58,991 bases of DNA, taken from NCBI GenBank assembly GCA_015490455.1, contig WFXU01000003.1, positions 1-58,991 on the forward strand. The letters are read 5' to 3'. Position numbers and translations under genes: made by a program. Numbering within the stretch: the first letter of the stretch is position 1; each line of letters starts with the position of its first letter. This document shows positions 29,549-39,292 of this stretch, piece after piece. The notes under the pieces are model-generated. The model was not told the DNA's origin. It made no database searches and saw nothing but the letters and a program-made list of their open reading frames with translations. This DNA comes from Hyphomicrobiales bacterium (GTDB lineage Bacteria > Pseudomonadota > Alphaproteobacteria > Rhizobiales > Devosiaceae).

Positions 29549-30085
29549 CTAATCAGCCTTAAGCGCCATGCCAAGCATTATAAGCGCAATTCCATCAAAC
29601 AAAAGGCTAATGCCAACAAAGATTCCAAGAATGAAAATGGAGGTAGCAGGCCAGCCAAATAGGATTAAAATTCCAAGTAAAAGTGAGATAATGCCATTAA
29701 GCAACATCCAGCCCCAACCATTATTTCCTCGCCTCTCAAATGCCATAGCAAAAGAACCAAACGCATCGCTAAAAATATAAAATGCAATCAGTAAAGTAAG
29801 AGCAGCAATTCCAGCAACGGGATAAAATAGCCATAGACCAGCCGCAACCAAAAGAATAATTGGTTTTATCCAACTGCTAAAACTATGCACATGCAACTTA
29901 AAACTATAATAAAGCCAAACAAGCCCGGCGAATAACATTAACCAGCCAAGATAAATGCTAATGGCTAAAGAAAAAAGATTAGGAAAAATCACTCCTAAAA
30001 GACCCAATATGAATAATAAAGAACCAACAATTATTAGCGGTTTACGAAAGGATTTATCAAAATCAATTATTTCCATTTTAGTCAT
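29549..30085 (-). CDS. HdeD-family (DUF308) membrane protein
   Basis: The protein of 178 residues has six predicted membrane helices arranged as repeated hairpins of the HdeD/DUF308 type, with LGWLMLFAGLVWLYYSF and GIISLLLGILILFGWP. In enterobacteria HdeD is linked to acid resistance; function elsewhere is unknown. The start is best placed at ATG 30085, since GGGAGG lies 6 nt upstream; an ATG six codons earlier at 30103 overlaps that site. Its 3' end faces the jelly-roll gene across only 27 nt. Confidence 0.8.
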   Translation of the reverse strand: MTKMEIIDFDKSFRKPLIIVGSLLFILGLLGVIFPNLFSLAISIYLGWLMLFAGLVWLYYSFKLHVHSFSSWIKPIILLVAAGLWLFYPVAGIAALTLLIAFYIFSDAFGSFAMAFERRGNNGWGWMLLNGIISLLLGILILFGWPATSIFILGIFVGISLLFDGIALIMLGMALKAD

Positions 30086-30163
30086 TTTTTCCTCCCGCTT
30101 CATATACTCATATCCAATATAGGATAGTGCGCCCTAACATCAAGGCGGCTTACTAAACTAAAA

Positions 30164-31648
30164 TTAACTCAATGTGCGCCTGATTGCTTCTTGCCAGCCA
30201 TTAAGTTTTTCTTTACGCGTTTTCTCATTCATTTTTGGCTTAAATGACCTATCTAATTGCCAAAGATTAGCAAATTCATTCATATTAGGATAAATGCCAG
30301 CCCTATAGCCAGCAAGCCAGGCAGCACCTAATGCAGTTGTTTCTAAAATAGTTGGTCTATCAACTGGGGCGGCTAAAATATCGCTTAAAAATTGCATTGT
30401 CCAATCAGATGCCACCATGCCACCATCAACCCTTAGCACTGTTTCGCCGCTACTGCCCCAGTCCCTTTTCATCGCTTCTAACAGGTCATAAGTTTGATAG
30501 CCGACCGCCTCTAATGTTGCACGGGCAAAATCATTTTTATTGCTATTGCGAGTAATACCATAAATCGCCCCGCGTGCCTCTGCGTTCCAATATGGCGCGC
30601 CTAGTCCCGTTAATGCCGGGACAAAATAAATTTGCTCCTCTTTATTTGATTTTTCTGCCATCTCATTGATTTGACTGGCTTTTTTGATTATTCCTAAACC
30701 ATCACGTAACCATTGCACCCCCGCACCGGCAATAAAAATTGACCCCTCAAGCGCATAAGAGATTTTACCATCAATCTTATAAGCAATGGTGGTTAAAAGG
30801 CGATTTTTTGACTGCACAAAATCAGCTCCAATATTTAATAAAGCAAAACATCCAGTGCCAAAAGTTGCCTTCATCATGCCTTTATTAAAACAGCCATTGC
30901 CAATCATTGCCGCGTGCTGATCCCCTGCTACTCCCAAAATGGGAATAGATGCACCAAAAATATTAGCATCGGTTACGCCAAAATCATCGGCGCATTCTCT
31001 TACCTTCGGCAAAATCTGTTTTGGGATATCCAAAATTTCAACTAGCTCATTATCCCAACAATTCTCCCTTATATTATAGAGCAAGGTGCGGCTAGCGTTA
31101 GTTATATCGGTTGCGTGAATTTTACCGCCGGTTAATTTATAAATCAGCCAAGCATCAATCGTTCCAAAATAAATTTCACCCCTTTTAGCACGCTCCCTTA
31201 ATCCTTCAATATTATCCAACAGCCAGCTTATTTTTGTCCCAGAAAAATAGGGATCAAGCAAAAGCCCGGTCTTTTTAGTAAATAAAGGCTCATATCCTTG
31301 CTTCTTTAATTCATCGCAAATCTTAGCGCTACGCCTATCTTGCCAAACAATTGCCTTATGAATTGGCTTACCTGTCTTTCTATCCCATAAGAGAAAAGTT
31401 TCACGCTGATTAGTAATGCCAATAGCGGCAATGTCATTCGCCTTAATCGCTGCATTTTTAAGCGCTATTTCTATGCTCTTTATAACTGAAATAAGAATTT
31501 CATTTGCATCATGCTCCACCCAGCCGTTTTTTGGAAAAAATTGTTTGAACTCAAGCTGCCCCACGCCCCTAATCGCTAACCTATCATCAAAAATAATCGC
31601 CCTGCTTGATGTCGTTCCCTGATCTAAAGCTAAAATATTTCTTTTCAC
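30164..31648 (-). CDS. glpK: Glycerol kinase
   Basis: The 494-residue protein begins with [16 protein letters not shown], the nucleotide-binding signature of FGGY kinases. It contains [41 protein letters not shown] and [14 protein letters not shown], all typical of GlpK. It phosphorylates glycerol to glycerol 3-phosphate in the cytoplasm. Length matches the family. The start is GTG at 31648 with GGGAGC upstream. No glycerol facilitator, glpD or glpR gene is nearby. Confidence 0.96.
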   Translation of the reverse strand: MKRNILALDQGTTSSRAIIFDDRLAIRGVGQLEFKQFFPKNGWVEHDANEILISVIKSIEIALKNAAIKANDIAAIGITNQRETFLLWDRKTGKPIHKAIVWQDRRSAKICDELKKQGYEPLFTKKTGLLLDPYFSGTKISWLLDNIEGLRERAKRGEIYFGTIDAWLIYKLTGGKIHATDITNASRTLLYNIRENCWDNELVEILDIPKQILPKVRECADDFGVTDANIFGASIPILGVAGDQHAAMIGNGCFNKGMMKATFGTGCFALLNIGADFVQSKNRLLTTIAYKIDGKISYALEGSIFIAGAGVQWLRDGLGIIKKASQINEMAEKSNKEEQIYFVPALTGLGAPYWNAEARGAIYGITRNSNKNDFARATLEAVGYQTYDLLEAMKRDWGSSGETVLRVDGGMVASDWTMQFLSDILAAPVDRPTILETTALGAAWLAGYRAGIYPNMNEFANLWQLDRSFKPKMNEKTRKEKLNGWQEAIRRTLS

Positions 31649-31725
31649 TTTAAGCTCCCTTCTTTCATTATTGCATATTGTGCTTAACTTGCTTAAATGA
31701 CAAGCCTAACAATTAGGATTTTATA

Positions 31726-32706
31726 TTGCATATAGAAAATAAAATATTTGCCATTGCGCCAATGCTTGATTGGACCGATAGGCATTTTCGTTTTTTGGTG
31801 CGCCTTTTGACAAAGGAAGCGCTGCTATTTAGCGAAATGATAACTAGCGCTGCTATTATTCATGGTGATAGGGAGCGCTTGCTCGGCTTTAATGAAGCTG
31901 AACATAAATTAGCAGTGCAAATTGCTGGCTCTGACCCTAAGGAATTGGCAATAGCTACCAAAATATGCACTGATTATAATTATGATGAGATAAATCTTAA
32001 TGTTGGCTGCCCATCAGATAGGGTGCAGGCGGGTAAATTTGGCGCATGTTTAATGGCAGAGCCAAATTTGGTGGCAGATTGTATTAGCGCTATGGTTGGC
32101 GCAACTAATAAACCAATAAGCGTTAAATTACGGCTTGGAATTGATGAGCAAGATATTGAGAAACCGCTTGATAATTTAATTGATCTGTTGATTAAAGCTG
32201 GGGTTGCTAGAATTTATGTTCATGCCAGAAAGGCTTGGCTAAAGGGATTAAGCCCAAAGGAAAATCGCACTATCCCTGAGCTTAATTATGATAGGGTCCA
32301 TCGCTTGGCAAAACGAGTTGCGCCAATGCCGATTATCATTAATGGCGGCATTGAGAACCTAGAGCAATCGCAACAACATCTTGAGCATTTAGATGGAGTT
32401 ATGGTTGGGCGCGCTGCCTATCATAATACGATGGTTTTGGCTAAAGTTGATCAGGAAATTTTTGGCAAAAATACACCAATAATCACGCTTGAAGAAATAA
32501 AGCAAAATATGATGGATTATGCTGAAAATCAGCTAATTAAAGGCGTAAAGCTAAATCAAATAACCCGCCACATGCTTGGTTTGGCTAAGGGGCAATATGG
32601 GGCAAAAAATTTTAGAAAAATCCTAACGCTAGATGTTAGCAAAGATGGAGCGGGAGTAGAAATAATTGCAAAAGCCTTTAATGCACTTGGCGGGGTAGGT
32701 AGATAA
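31726..32706 (+). CDS. dusA: tRNA-dihydrouridine synthase A
   Basis: The 326-residue protein is an FMN-dependent TIM-barrel enzyme that reduces specific uridines in the D-loop of tRNAs. It starts with FAIAPMLDWTDRHFR and has the catalytic-cysteine region NLNVGCPSDRVQAGKFGACLM. It also has VYVHARKAWLKGLSPKENR (here IYVHARKAWLKG) and the GVMVGRAAYHNT block near the flavin. These are DusA rather than DusB features. The start is TTG at 31726 with AGGA 8 nt upstream; no better start is near. It is convergent with parC. Confidence 0.94.
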   Translation: MHIENKIFAIAPMLDWTDRHFRFLVRLLTKEALLFSEMITSAAIIHGDRERLLGFNEAEHKLAVQIAGSDPKELAIATKICTDYNYDEINLNVGCPSDRVQAGKFGACLMAEPNLVADCISAMVGATNKPISVKLRLGIDEQDIEKPLDNLIDLLIKAGVARIYVHARKAWLKGLSPKENRTIPELNYDRVHRLAKRVAPMPIIINGGIENLEQSQQHLEHLDGVMVGRAAYHNTMVLAKVDQEIFGKNTPIITLEEIKQNMMDYAENQLIKGVKLNQITRHMLGLAKGQYGAKNFRKILTLDVSKDGAGVEIIAKAFNALGGVGR

Positions 32707-32771
32707 ATAGCAAGCAGGAAATATTCTTTTACATTTATATTCAAGGCATAAAGAGAACAGTAAAGAAATAG

Positions 32772-35021
32772 TCACCCTATAAATTTGTTATTTTTTGGAA
32801 AGCCAGTTGGCGGCTGGCGCCCAGCTTGGGCTCGCTCCCCCATCCATTCATACAATTCTTCTTTTTTGCGAATATAGGTGCGCCCTGAACTATCAATCCA
32901 GCTAAGCCCCTCTTCTATATTGAAAATCTTAGCGTCTGAAATAAAGCCATTTTTATATTTTTGTAAGCGAACGCCTTTGGCGCGATTCATTTTTGGTAAT
33001 TGGGAAATAGGAAAAATTAACATTTTTCTATTTTGTCCAATAACCGCAATATGGTCTCCAATAGCTGGCACACAAATTTTGGCTTCAGCAGTGCCTGAAA
33101 GATTTAATACTTGCTTGCCTTTTTTAGTATTGGCAATGAGCGCATCTTCGCAAACAATAAATCCATTGCCAATATCTGAAGCTAACAAGCGCTCTTGCCC
33201 GGCCTTATAGGCAAACATATTTATAATGTCATGCCCCTCATCTATGTCAAACATAATACGTAAAGGTTCGCCATGTCCGCGCCCGCCGGGCAATTTGTCA
33301 GCCCCAAGAGTATAAAATTTGCCCCCAGTTGAGAAAAATAAAATTTTATCGGTAGTTTCACATTTTAGCGCCATAAGCAAATTATCGCCGGCCTTAAATG
33401 ATTGCGCATTTACGTCAATATTATGCCCCTTTATGGCTCTGATCCACCCCTTTTGTGAAAGAATGATGGTTATAGGCTCTTTTTCAATCATTGCTGTTTC
33501 AAGATCAACAATATTAGCCGCTGGAGCAATTGCAAAGCTGGTGCGCCTTTTGCCTAAATCGCTATTTTTAGAAAAATCTGCCTTTAATTTTTCAATTTCA
33601 CTACTAATTACGCCCCATTGTTTTTTGCTGGAATTTAACAAAGCATTTAGCTGTTTTTGCTCTATTAATAAGGCTTCATTTTCCTTTCTAATTTCAAATT
33701 CTTCTAATTTTCTTAAAGAACGAAGACGCATATTAAGCACAGCCTCTGCCTGCACTTCGCTAAGAGAAAAATTCTTTATTAATTCGCCCTTTGGGTCATC
33801 TTCTTCACGAATAATCCTTATTACTTCATCAATATTTAGATAGGCAATTAAATAGCCACCCAATAATTCAAGCCTATGTTCAATCTGGCGCATTCTGAAA
33901 TTAGAACGGCGCAACAAAACTTCCCTTCTATGTTGTAGCCAGGCGCCAATGGCTTCTCTTAGATTCATTAATTTTGGCACTTTGCCCATATCTAAAACAT
34001 TCAGATTGAGCGGGATACGTGTTTCTAAATCGGAAAGCTTGAATAAGGATTCCATTAAAATTTTTGCCTCAACCGCGCGGCTTTTTGGTTCAAGCACCAG
34101 GCGAACATGTTCAGTGCTTTCATCGCGAATATCTTTTAATAATGGTAGTTTTTTATTGAGCAATAGATCGGCAATTTTTTCTATTAATTTGGCCTTTTGC
34201 ACACCATAGGGAATTTCAGTGACTACAATTTGATAAAGTCCCCGCCCCACATCTTCAACATGCCAGCGAGCCCTAAGCCTAAATCCTCCCCGCCCGCTTT
34301 CATATGCCTGTCTGATAGAAGTTTTATCTTCAACAATTATTCCTCCAGTCGGAAAATCAGGACCGGGAATAAATTTCATAATTTCAGCAATTGAAGCATT
34401 TGGATGATGAATAAGATAAAGAGCAGCATCGCATATTTCGGCAACATTATGGGGAGGAATGGAAGTTGCCATTCCTACCGCTATACCGCTTGAGCCATTA
34501 GCCAATAAATTTGGAAAATTGGCCGGAACGACTAAAGGTTCGCTATCTTCACCATCATAAGTATCCTTAAAATCCACTGCATCTTCATTTATTCCCTCCA
34601 TTAGGCGTGCGGCAACCTCAGTCATACGGCTTTCAGTATAGCGCATGGCAGCGGCGCTATCGCCGTCAATATTGCCAAAATTGCCCTGCCCATCAACAAG
34701 CGGATAGCGAACGGCAAAATCCTGTGCCAAACGCACCAGAGCGTCATATACTGATTGTTCGCCATGTGGGTGAAATTTACCAATTACATCGCCAATAATA
34801 CGTGCTGACTTTTTATAAGCTTGTGAGGGATCAAGTTTTAGTAAGCGCATTGCGTGTAAAATGCGCCTATGCACCGGCTTTAAACCATCGCGCACATCAG
34901 GCAGTGCACGCTGAGTTATAGTAGAAAGAGCATAGGACAAATATCTTTCTTCAAGCGCCTTTTTTAGGTCAATAATTCCATCTTTATCTTTTATTGGCTG
35001 TAAAATATCAGAATCGGGCAT
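32772..35021 (-). CDS. parC: DNA topoisomerase IV subunit A
   Basis: The 749-residue protein contains the breakage-reunion domain with catalytic Y128 in AAAMRYTE, and a C-terminal beta-pinwheel domain of about 250 residues. The length and C-terminal sequence fit ParC rather than GyrA. It decatenates sister chromosomes together with ParE, which is not in the window. In the quinolone-resistance region the sequence reads [12 protein letters not shown]; the position of E. coli Ser80 holds glutamine (Q89). The start is ATG at 35021. It lies 85 nt after recO at the end of the rpoZ-to-recO gene series, the usual position in Hyphomicrobiales. Confidence 0.95.
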   Translation of the reverse strand: MPDSDILQPIKDKDGIIDLKKALEERYLSYALSTITQRALPDVRDGLKPVHRRILHAMRLLKLDPSQAYKKSARIIGDVIGKFHPHGEQSVYDALVRLAQDFAVRYPLVDGQGNFGNIDGDSAAAMRYTESRMTEVAARLMEGINEDAVDFKDTYDGEDSEPLVVPANFPNLLANGSSGIAVGMATSIPPHNVAEICDAALYLIHHPNASIAEIMKFIPGPDFPTGGIIVEDKTSIRQAYESGRGGFRLRARWHVEDVGRGLYQIVVTEIPYGVQKAKLIEKIADLLLNKKLPLLKDIRDESTEHVRLVLEPKSRAVEAKILMESLFKLSDLETRIPLNLNVLDMGKVPKLMNLREAIGAWLQHRREVLLRRSNFRMRQIEHRLELLGGYLIAYLNIDEVIRIIREEDDPKGELIKNFSLSEVQAEAVLNMRLRSLRKLEEFEIRKENEALLIEQKQLNALLNSSKKQWGVISSEIEKLKADFSKNSDLGKRRTSFAIAPAANIVDLETAMIEKEPITIILSQKGWIRAIKGHNIDVNAQSFKAGDNLLMALKCETTDKILFFSTGGKFYTLGADKLPGGRGHGEPLRIMFDIDEGHDIINMFAYKAGQERLLASDIGNGFIVCEDALIANTKKGKQVLNLSGTAEAKICVPAIGDHIAVIGQNRKMLIFPISQLPKMNRAKGVRLQKYKNGFISDAKIFNIEEGLSWIDSSGRTYIRKKEELYEWMGERAQAGRQPPTGFPKNNKFIG

Positions 35022-35106
35022 GATATTTAATATATTCTTTCAGTAAGTTTCATCTATTCAGATAGCTATTTGTCAATTGTCAAAAATTGAACGCTTTAAG
35101 AGCGAA

Positions 35107-35835
35107 TCAAGCATTTATATCATCTAATAGCAATTTTATCAGTATTTGCCGAGTAGGGGGCTCATTAATCTGGCGTATTTGCCAAATATGTTTATGTAGA
35201 AAAAAGCCGCTTAACCTGAATGCCTGCTCAATTTGTTCCCCATTTACCAAAGCGCTCTTATTTATTAAAAATTGTGGTAGGGGCAGAAGTTTTTCAATAT
35301 ATTTTTTTGCCAGTTCCCCCTTTACCGCGCGCCCGCTTTTGGGTGAAATATGAGTAAGCCCTTTATTTTCTCCGCTTAAGGCGCAGGAATAAATATCTAA
35401 ACCAAATCCTAATTCTTCTAGCAATCTGATTTCAAAATGGGCAAGCTCTTTGGCAAGAAGCAAATTATCATTGCATTCATCAAATAAAAAAATGGTTTTT
35501 GCTAATAATTCGTCATGAGGATCGCGCTCGGGCAAAAGGCGTAAATGTGCAAATAATAGCTGGGCTAAATATAATTTTTTCTGATCTGCCAGCATATTAG
35601 CAGCGCGCGCCTTTTGTAGCTCTATTTTATATGTTCCAAGATGATTTTCTAAACGCGCATTCCAGGTTAGTTCAACATTATTTCCTGGCTGTAAAGTTGG
35701 GCTAAGGCGTTTTGTGCGTCCAGAGCGCACCAGACCCAAATGGCGTCCCTTACCCTCAACCATAGCCTCAATAATCAGGCTAGATTCGCCGTGTTTTTTA
35801 GTTCCTATAATAAGTGCATTAGCACTCCATTGCAT
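35107..35835 (-). CDS. recO: DNA repair protein RecO
   Basis: The 242-residue protein begins with the RecO OB-fold (about 1-80), with ALIIGTKKHGESSLIIEAM and GLVRSGRTKR. A helical domain follows, with SYCALTGE-type residues here reading YSCALSGENKGLTHISPKSGRAV spread over about 25 positions. RecO loads RecA on single-stranded DNA with RecR. Only one cysteine is visible in the region that binds zinc in some homologues, so the zinc site is probably absent. The start is ATG at 35835, 34 nt after era. Confidence 0.92.
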   Translation of the reverse strand: MQWSANALIIGTKKHGESSLIIEAMVEGKGRHLGLVRSGRTKRLSPTLQPGNNVELTWNARLENHLGTYKIELQKARAANMLADQKKLYLAQLLFAHLRLLPERDPHDELLAKTIFLFDECNDNLLLAKELAHFEIRLLEELGFGLDIYSCALSGENKGLTHISPKSGRAVKGELAKKYIEKLLPLPQFLINKSALVNGEQIEQAFRLSGFFLHKHIWQIRQINEPPTRQILIKLLLDDINA

Positions 35836-35869
35836 TTTAGTCCTTCATAATTTGGAAAAGTTGCCTAGC

Positions 35870-36811
35870 TTATTTTTTTGGCAATTCCAACCCCATTTCC
35901 CTATAGCGCTCAGGATCATCAGCCCAGTTTTTTCTCACCTTTATAAATAAAAATAAATGCACCCTTGTTGCAAAAATTTTGCTAAGTTCTTTCCTGGCCT
36001 TTTCTCCAATTATTTTAATATTTTTTCCTCCCTTTCCAAGAATTATTTTCTTGTGGCTATCACGCATTACATAAATAACCAGATTAATTCTGATAGAGCC
36101 ATCTTTTTGCTCCTTAAAACTTTCAGTTTCAACAGTTGTATTATAGGGAATTTCATCATGGATATGAATGAATAATTTTTCGCGCACTATTTCTGCCGCT
36201 GTTAGCGCGTCAGTCAAATCGCTAATATATTCTTTTGGAAATAGCCAGACACCAAAGGGAATATTATTTACGCAATAGTGTAAAAAATCTTCCACCCCCT
36301 CTCCCTTAAGAGCGGAAATCATAAAGGTTTGTGCAAATTCCACTCTATCATTTATTTCTTTACTTAAGCGTAATAATTTTTCTACCCTTATTAAATCTAT
36401 CTTATTTAATACCAGAACTTTCTTATTTTTTATTTTGGTTAAATTTTTAAGCAAACTGATGAGTTCGTCATTTAATCCCCTTTGGGCATCAATTATAAGT
36501 GCGATAATATCGGCTTCATTTGCCCCGCTCCAGGCAGAATATATCATCGCCCTATCAAGACGGCGTTTGGGAGCAAAAATGCCCGGCGTATCAATAAATA
36601 TGGATTGCGACTTATTATAATTAACTATTGCCTTTATTTGTGATCTGGTAGTTTGCGCTTTATGCGTAACAATTGAAATTTTTGTTTTAGCAAGAGAATT
36701 TAACAAGGTGGATTTACCGGCATTTGGTGCGCCAATTAAAGCGATAAAGCCACAGCGGCTTAGTTCATTATTGCTCTTATTATTTGACGTCTCCTTTTTA
36801 ATATTTGGCAT
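35870..36811 (-). CDS. era: GTPase Era
   Basis: The 313-residue protein has an N-terminal GTPase domain with the P-loop GAPNAGKSTLLN, the switch threonine in KAQTTRSQIK, the DTPG motif and NKID. A C-terminal KH domain has the GKGGKNIKIIGEKAR loop. Era binds the 3' end of 16S rRNA and helps 30S assembly. It lies 10 nt after rnc, the common arrangement that couples rRNA processing with ribosome maturation. The start is ATG at 36811. Confidence 0.96.
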   Translation of the reverse strand: MPNIKKETSNNKSNNELSRCGFIALIGAPNAGKSTLLNSLAKTKISIVTHKAQTTRSQIKAIVNYNKSQSIFIDTPGIFAPKRRLDRAMIYSAWSGANEADIIALIIDAQRGLNDELISLLKNLTKIKNKKVLVLNKIDLIRVEKLLRLSKEINDRVEFAQTFMISALKGEGVEDFLHYCVNNIPFGVWLFPKEYISDLTDALTAAEIVREKLFIHIHDEIPYNTTVETESFKEQKDGSIRINLVIYVMRDSHKKIILGKGGKNIKIIGEKARKELSKIFATRVHLFLFIKVRKNWADDPERYREMGLELPKK

Positions 36812-36821
36812 ATTTATTTTC

Positions 36822-37532
36822 CTATAGTTCCTGCCAAATATTCTCTCTTAATAGAAAATTCTTTGCAGCATTTTGTTCAGCAAGTTTTTTTGAAGGCCCG
36901 CTTCCCTTTTCTTGTGCATATCCTTCAATAATCAAGGAAATATCAAATATGGGAGCGTGATCCGGTCCTCTTTTTGAAATTTCAACATATTTTGGTAAAG
37001 GTAGGTTTTTACTCTGCGCCCATTCCTGTAGGGCTGTTTTGGAATCTAACCTTGTTGAATTAGCCTCTTCTAAAAAATTACCAAAATATTTTTCAATAAA
37101 TTTATAGGCTTGCTCCAATCCCCCATCACGATAAATAGCGCCAATGACGCTTTCACAAACATCGCCTAATATTGCTTCTTTTCTTGCCCCTCCCGAGCGT
37201 GCTTCGCTTTCTCCTAATCTGATATATTTACCAAGATCCAATTTTAGAGCAACTTTAGCGCAGGTTTCTTTTCTAACAAGTGAATTTAGTGTGCGTGATA
37301 ATTCACCTTCATTTGCGTTTAGAAACCTTTTATGCAACATATCGGCAATTACCAAACCTAGAACCCTATCACCTAAAAATTCAAGCCTTTGATAAGAATA
37401 TTCTACTCTTTTTGAGGGAGAAACGGAACTAGTATGAGTTAGGGATTTTTCTAATAGGTCCTTATTAGAAAATTTATAGCCGAGTAGTTTTTCTAAATCG
37501 GCTAATTTATTTTGCTGTATATTATGGCTCAT
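36822..37532 (-). CDS. rnc: Ribonuclease III
   Basis: The 236-residue protein has the RNase III catalytic domain with the signature RLEFLGDRVLGLVIAD, including the metal-binding glutamate and aspartate, and a second acidic set in GDVCESVIGAIYRDGG. A double-stranded-RNA-binding domain occupies about the last 75 residues, ending in SGPSKKLAEQNAAKNFL. It cuts rRNA precursors and other duplex RNAs. Its ATG overlaps the lepB stop by 4 nt, showing translational coupling. Confidence 0.96.
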   Translation of the reverse strand: MSHNIQQNKLADLEKLLGYKFSNKDLLEKSLTHTSSVSPSKRVEYSYQRLEFLGDRVLGLVIADMLHKRFLNANEGELSRTLNSLVRKETCAKVALKLDLGKYIRLGESEARSGGARKEAILGDVCESVIGAIYRDGGLEQAYKFIEKYFGNFLEEANSTRLDSKTALQEWAQSKNLPLPKYVEISKRGPDHAPIFDISLIIEGYAQEKGSGPSKKLAEQNAAKNFLLRENIWQEL

Positions 37533-38290
37533 TGGTAAACCGATTGAAACATGCGATCTAAGCGAACATTAGAAGGCCAGAGCCAGATTTTCCATGGGGA
37601 AATATTATCCTTAATTGAGAAAAATCTTACCTCAGCTTTACCTATTAAATTTCCTGCGGGAACATAACCAACAGAGCTTAAAATCCGACTATCTCCGGAT
37701 CTGTCGCGATTATCCCCCAACATGAAATAATGTCCTGCCGGCACTATATATTCTTGCGTATTATCAAGCGGCCTATCATCGGAAATTTCCTGAATAATAT
37801 AGGATACGCCGGAAGGTAAAGTTTCTCTATATTGGGTTACATTAACCACAAAGCCATTACTGTCCTTATCCTGTGCCTGCCCGATTTTTTCGCGTTTTAC
37901 CGCCACACCATTAATATGTAATATGCCGTTTTTCATCTGTATTCTATCGCCCGGTAGGCCGATAATACGTTTTATATAGGGCTGAGTTTGCGCAACTGGT
38001 CGGAAAACAGCAATATCACCACGATTGGGAATACGCTCAAAAATTCTACCCTTAATCGGAATTATACCAAAAGGAAATGAATAACGCCCATAGCCCCAAC
38101 TATATTTTGCAGCCAGCAAATAATCGCCAATCATCAAAGTTGATTGCATTGATGCTGTGGGAATAAAAAAGGGCTGAAATAAAAAGGTGCGGAAAATTAG
38201 AGCAATTATCAAAGCCTGAATTATGATTATAATTGTTTCCATAAATTCAGAACGGTTTTTACTGTTAGAAGAAGTTTTTATTTTACTCAT
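37529..38290 (-). CDS. lepB: Signal peptidase I
   Basis: The protein of about 253 residues has a single N-terminal membrane helix followed by the catalytic domain. The nucleophilic serine lies in [11 protein letters not shown], and the general-base lysine in [25 protein letters not shown] marks the conserved C-terminal block. It removes signal peptides of exported proteins at the inner membrane. I chose ATG at 38290; an ATG 14 codons upstream is in frame but would overlap acpS by 50 nt rather than 8. Confidence 0.95.
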   Translation of the reverse strand: MSKIKTSSNSKNRSEFMETIIIIIQALIIALIFRTFLFQPFFIPTASMQSTLMIGDYLLAAKYSWGYGRYSFPFGIIPIKGRIFERIPNRGDIAVFRPVAQTQPYIKRIIGLPGDRIQMKNGILHINGVAVKREKIGQAQDKDSNGFVVNVTQYRETLPSGVSYIIQEISDDRPLDNTQEYIVPAGHYFMLGDNRDRSGDSRILSSVGYVPAGNLIGKAEVRFFSIKDNISPWKIWLWPSNVRLDRMFQSVYQ

Positions 38291-38711
38291 AATTTTCCTC
38301 AAAATCTGCCTTATTATTAGGTAAGGCTTCAATAATTACAAATGCTTGTGCCATGCCATTATCATCACTAATAGTCAAATGTATATGGGGAACAAAATTC
38401 TTTGGCACAAGATTGTGTAAAATTTTTGCTGCTCCATTTGTAAGCGTAAAGGTCGGCTTGCCGCTTGCCAAATTAACAACACCCATATCGCGCCAATAAA
38501 CCCCATTAGATATTCCCGTCCCGAGCGCTTTAGCCAAAGCCTCTTTTGCAGCGAATCTTTTGGCGTAAGTTGCAGCCCGGTTTAATCTTTTTTCCGCCTT
38601 TTCTATCTCAATTTTTGTAAAACAGCGTTTAATAAATCTTTCTCCAAAACGCTCTAAAGTTTTTTCAATTCGTTTAATTTCGCAAATATCACTGCCCAGA
38701 CCAATAATCAC
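38283..38711 (-). CDS. acpS: Holo-[acyl-carrier-protein] synthase
   Basis: The 142-residue enzyme transfers 4'-phosphopantetheine from coenzyme A to acyl carrier protein. The family motifs are [14 protein letters not shown] at the N-terminus, with the magnesium-binding aspartate, and [16 protein letters not shown] in the middle. The start is GTG at 38711, overlapping the pyrE stop in a GTGA arrangement. Its end overlaps the lepB start by 8 nt. Confidence 0.95.
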   Translation of the reverse strand: MIIGLGSDICEIKRIEKTLERFGERFIKRCFTKIEIEKAEKRLNRAATYAKRFAAKEALAKALGTGISNGVYWRDMGVVNLASGKPTFTLTNGAAKILHNLVPKNFVPHIHLTISDDNGMAQAFVIIEALPNNKADFEENYE

Positions 38712-39292
38712 TTTATTCCCCTACTGCCTGGCTTTACTGGCTTAATTGCCGCTAATTCTTTGGGCAGATTATTTTTTTCATAGGCTGGAATCTTATATTG
38801 CGCCAAAGAAATTAGTGGCACACCAATATCAACCTCTCCTCCTGATCTATCTATTAAGCAAGCTGCCCCAACTATATTTGCGCCAAACTCTTTAACACAA
38901 TCTATACATTCTCTTATAGAAAGGCCGGTTGAAATAATATCTTCAACAATCAGTATTTTTTCGTCTTTTTTAATTCTAAAACCTCTTCTAAGCGCAAATT
39001 TTCCATTTACCCTTTCAGTATAAATAGCCTTAACCCCTAAATGTCTAGCTGTTTCATAGCCGACAATTATGCCGCCAATGGCTGGTGAAACAATTTGAGA
39101 AATCTTGCCAAATCCGCTTTTTTTTATTTTATCGCTAAGGGCTTTACATAATATTTCTGATTTTTCAGGATGGCTAAATACAAGTGCTTTTTGCAAAAAT
39201 ATTGGTGAATGTAGGCCAGAGGAGAGAATAAAATGCCCTTCTAAAATTGCGTTACAGGAGCGAAAAATATCTAAAACCTCTTGTTGTTTCAC
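38708..39292 (-). CDS. pyrE: Orotate phosphoribosyltransferase
   Basis: The 194-residue enzyme converts orotate and PRPP to orotidine 5'-phosphate in pyrimidine synthesis. Typical blocks are [17 protein letters not shown] near the N-terminus, [14 protein letters not shown], and the PRPP-binding motif [14 protein letters not shown]. The start is GTG at 39292, directly next to the TAG stop of rsh with no spacer and with GAGGA upstream, so translation is coupled. Location between rsh and acpS is typical of Hyphomicrobiales. Confidence 0.95.
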   Translation of the reverse strand: MKQQEVLDIFRSCNAILEGHFILSSGLHSPIFLQKALVFSHPEKSEILCKALSDKIKKSGFGKISQIVSPAIGGIIVGYETARHLGVKAIYTERVNGKFALRRGFRIKKDEKILIVEDIISTGLSIRECIDCVKEFGANIVGAACLIDRSGGEVDIGVPLISLAQYKIPAYEKNNLPKELAAIKPVKPGSRGIK

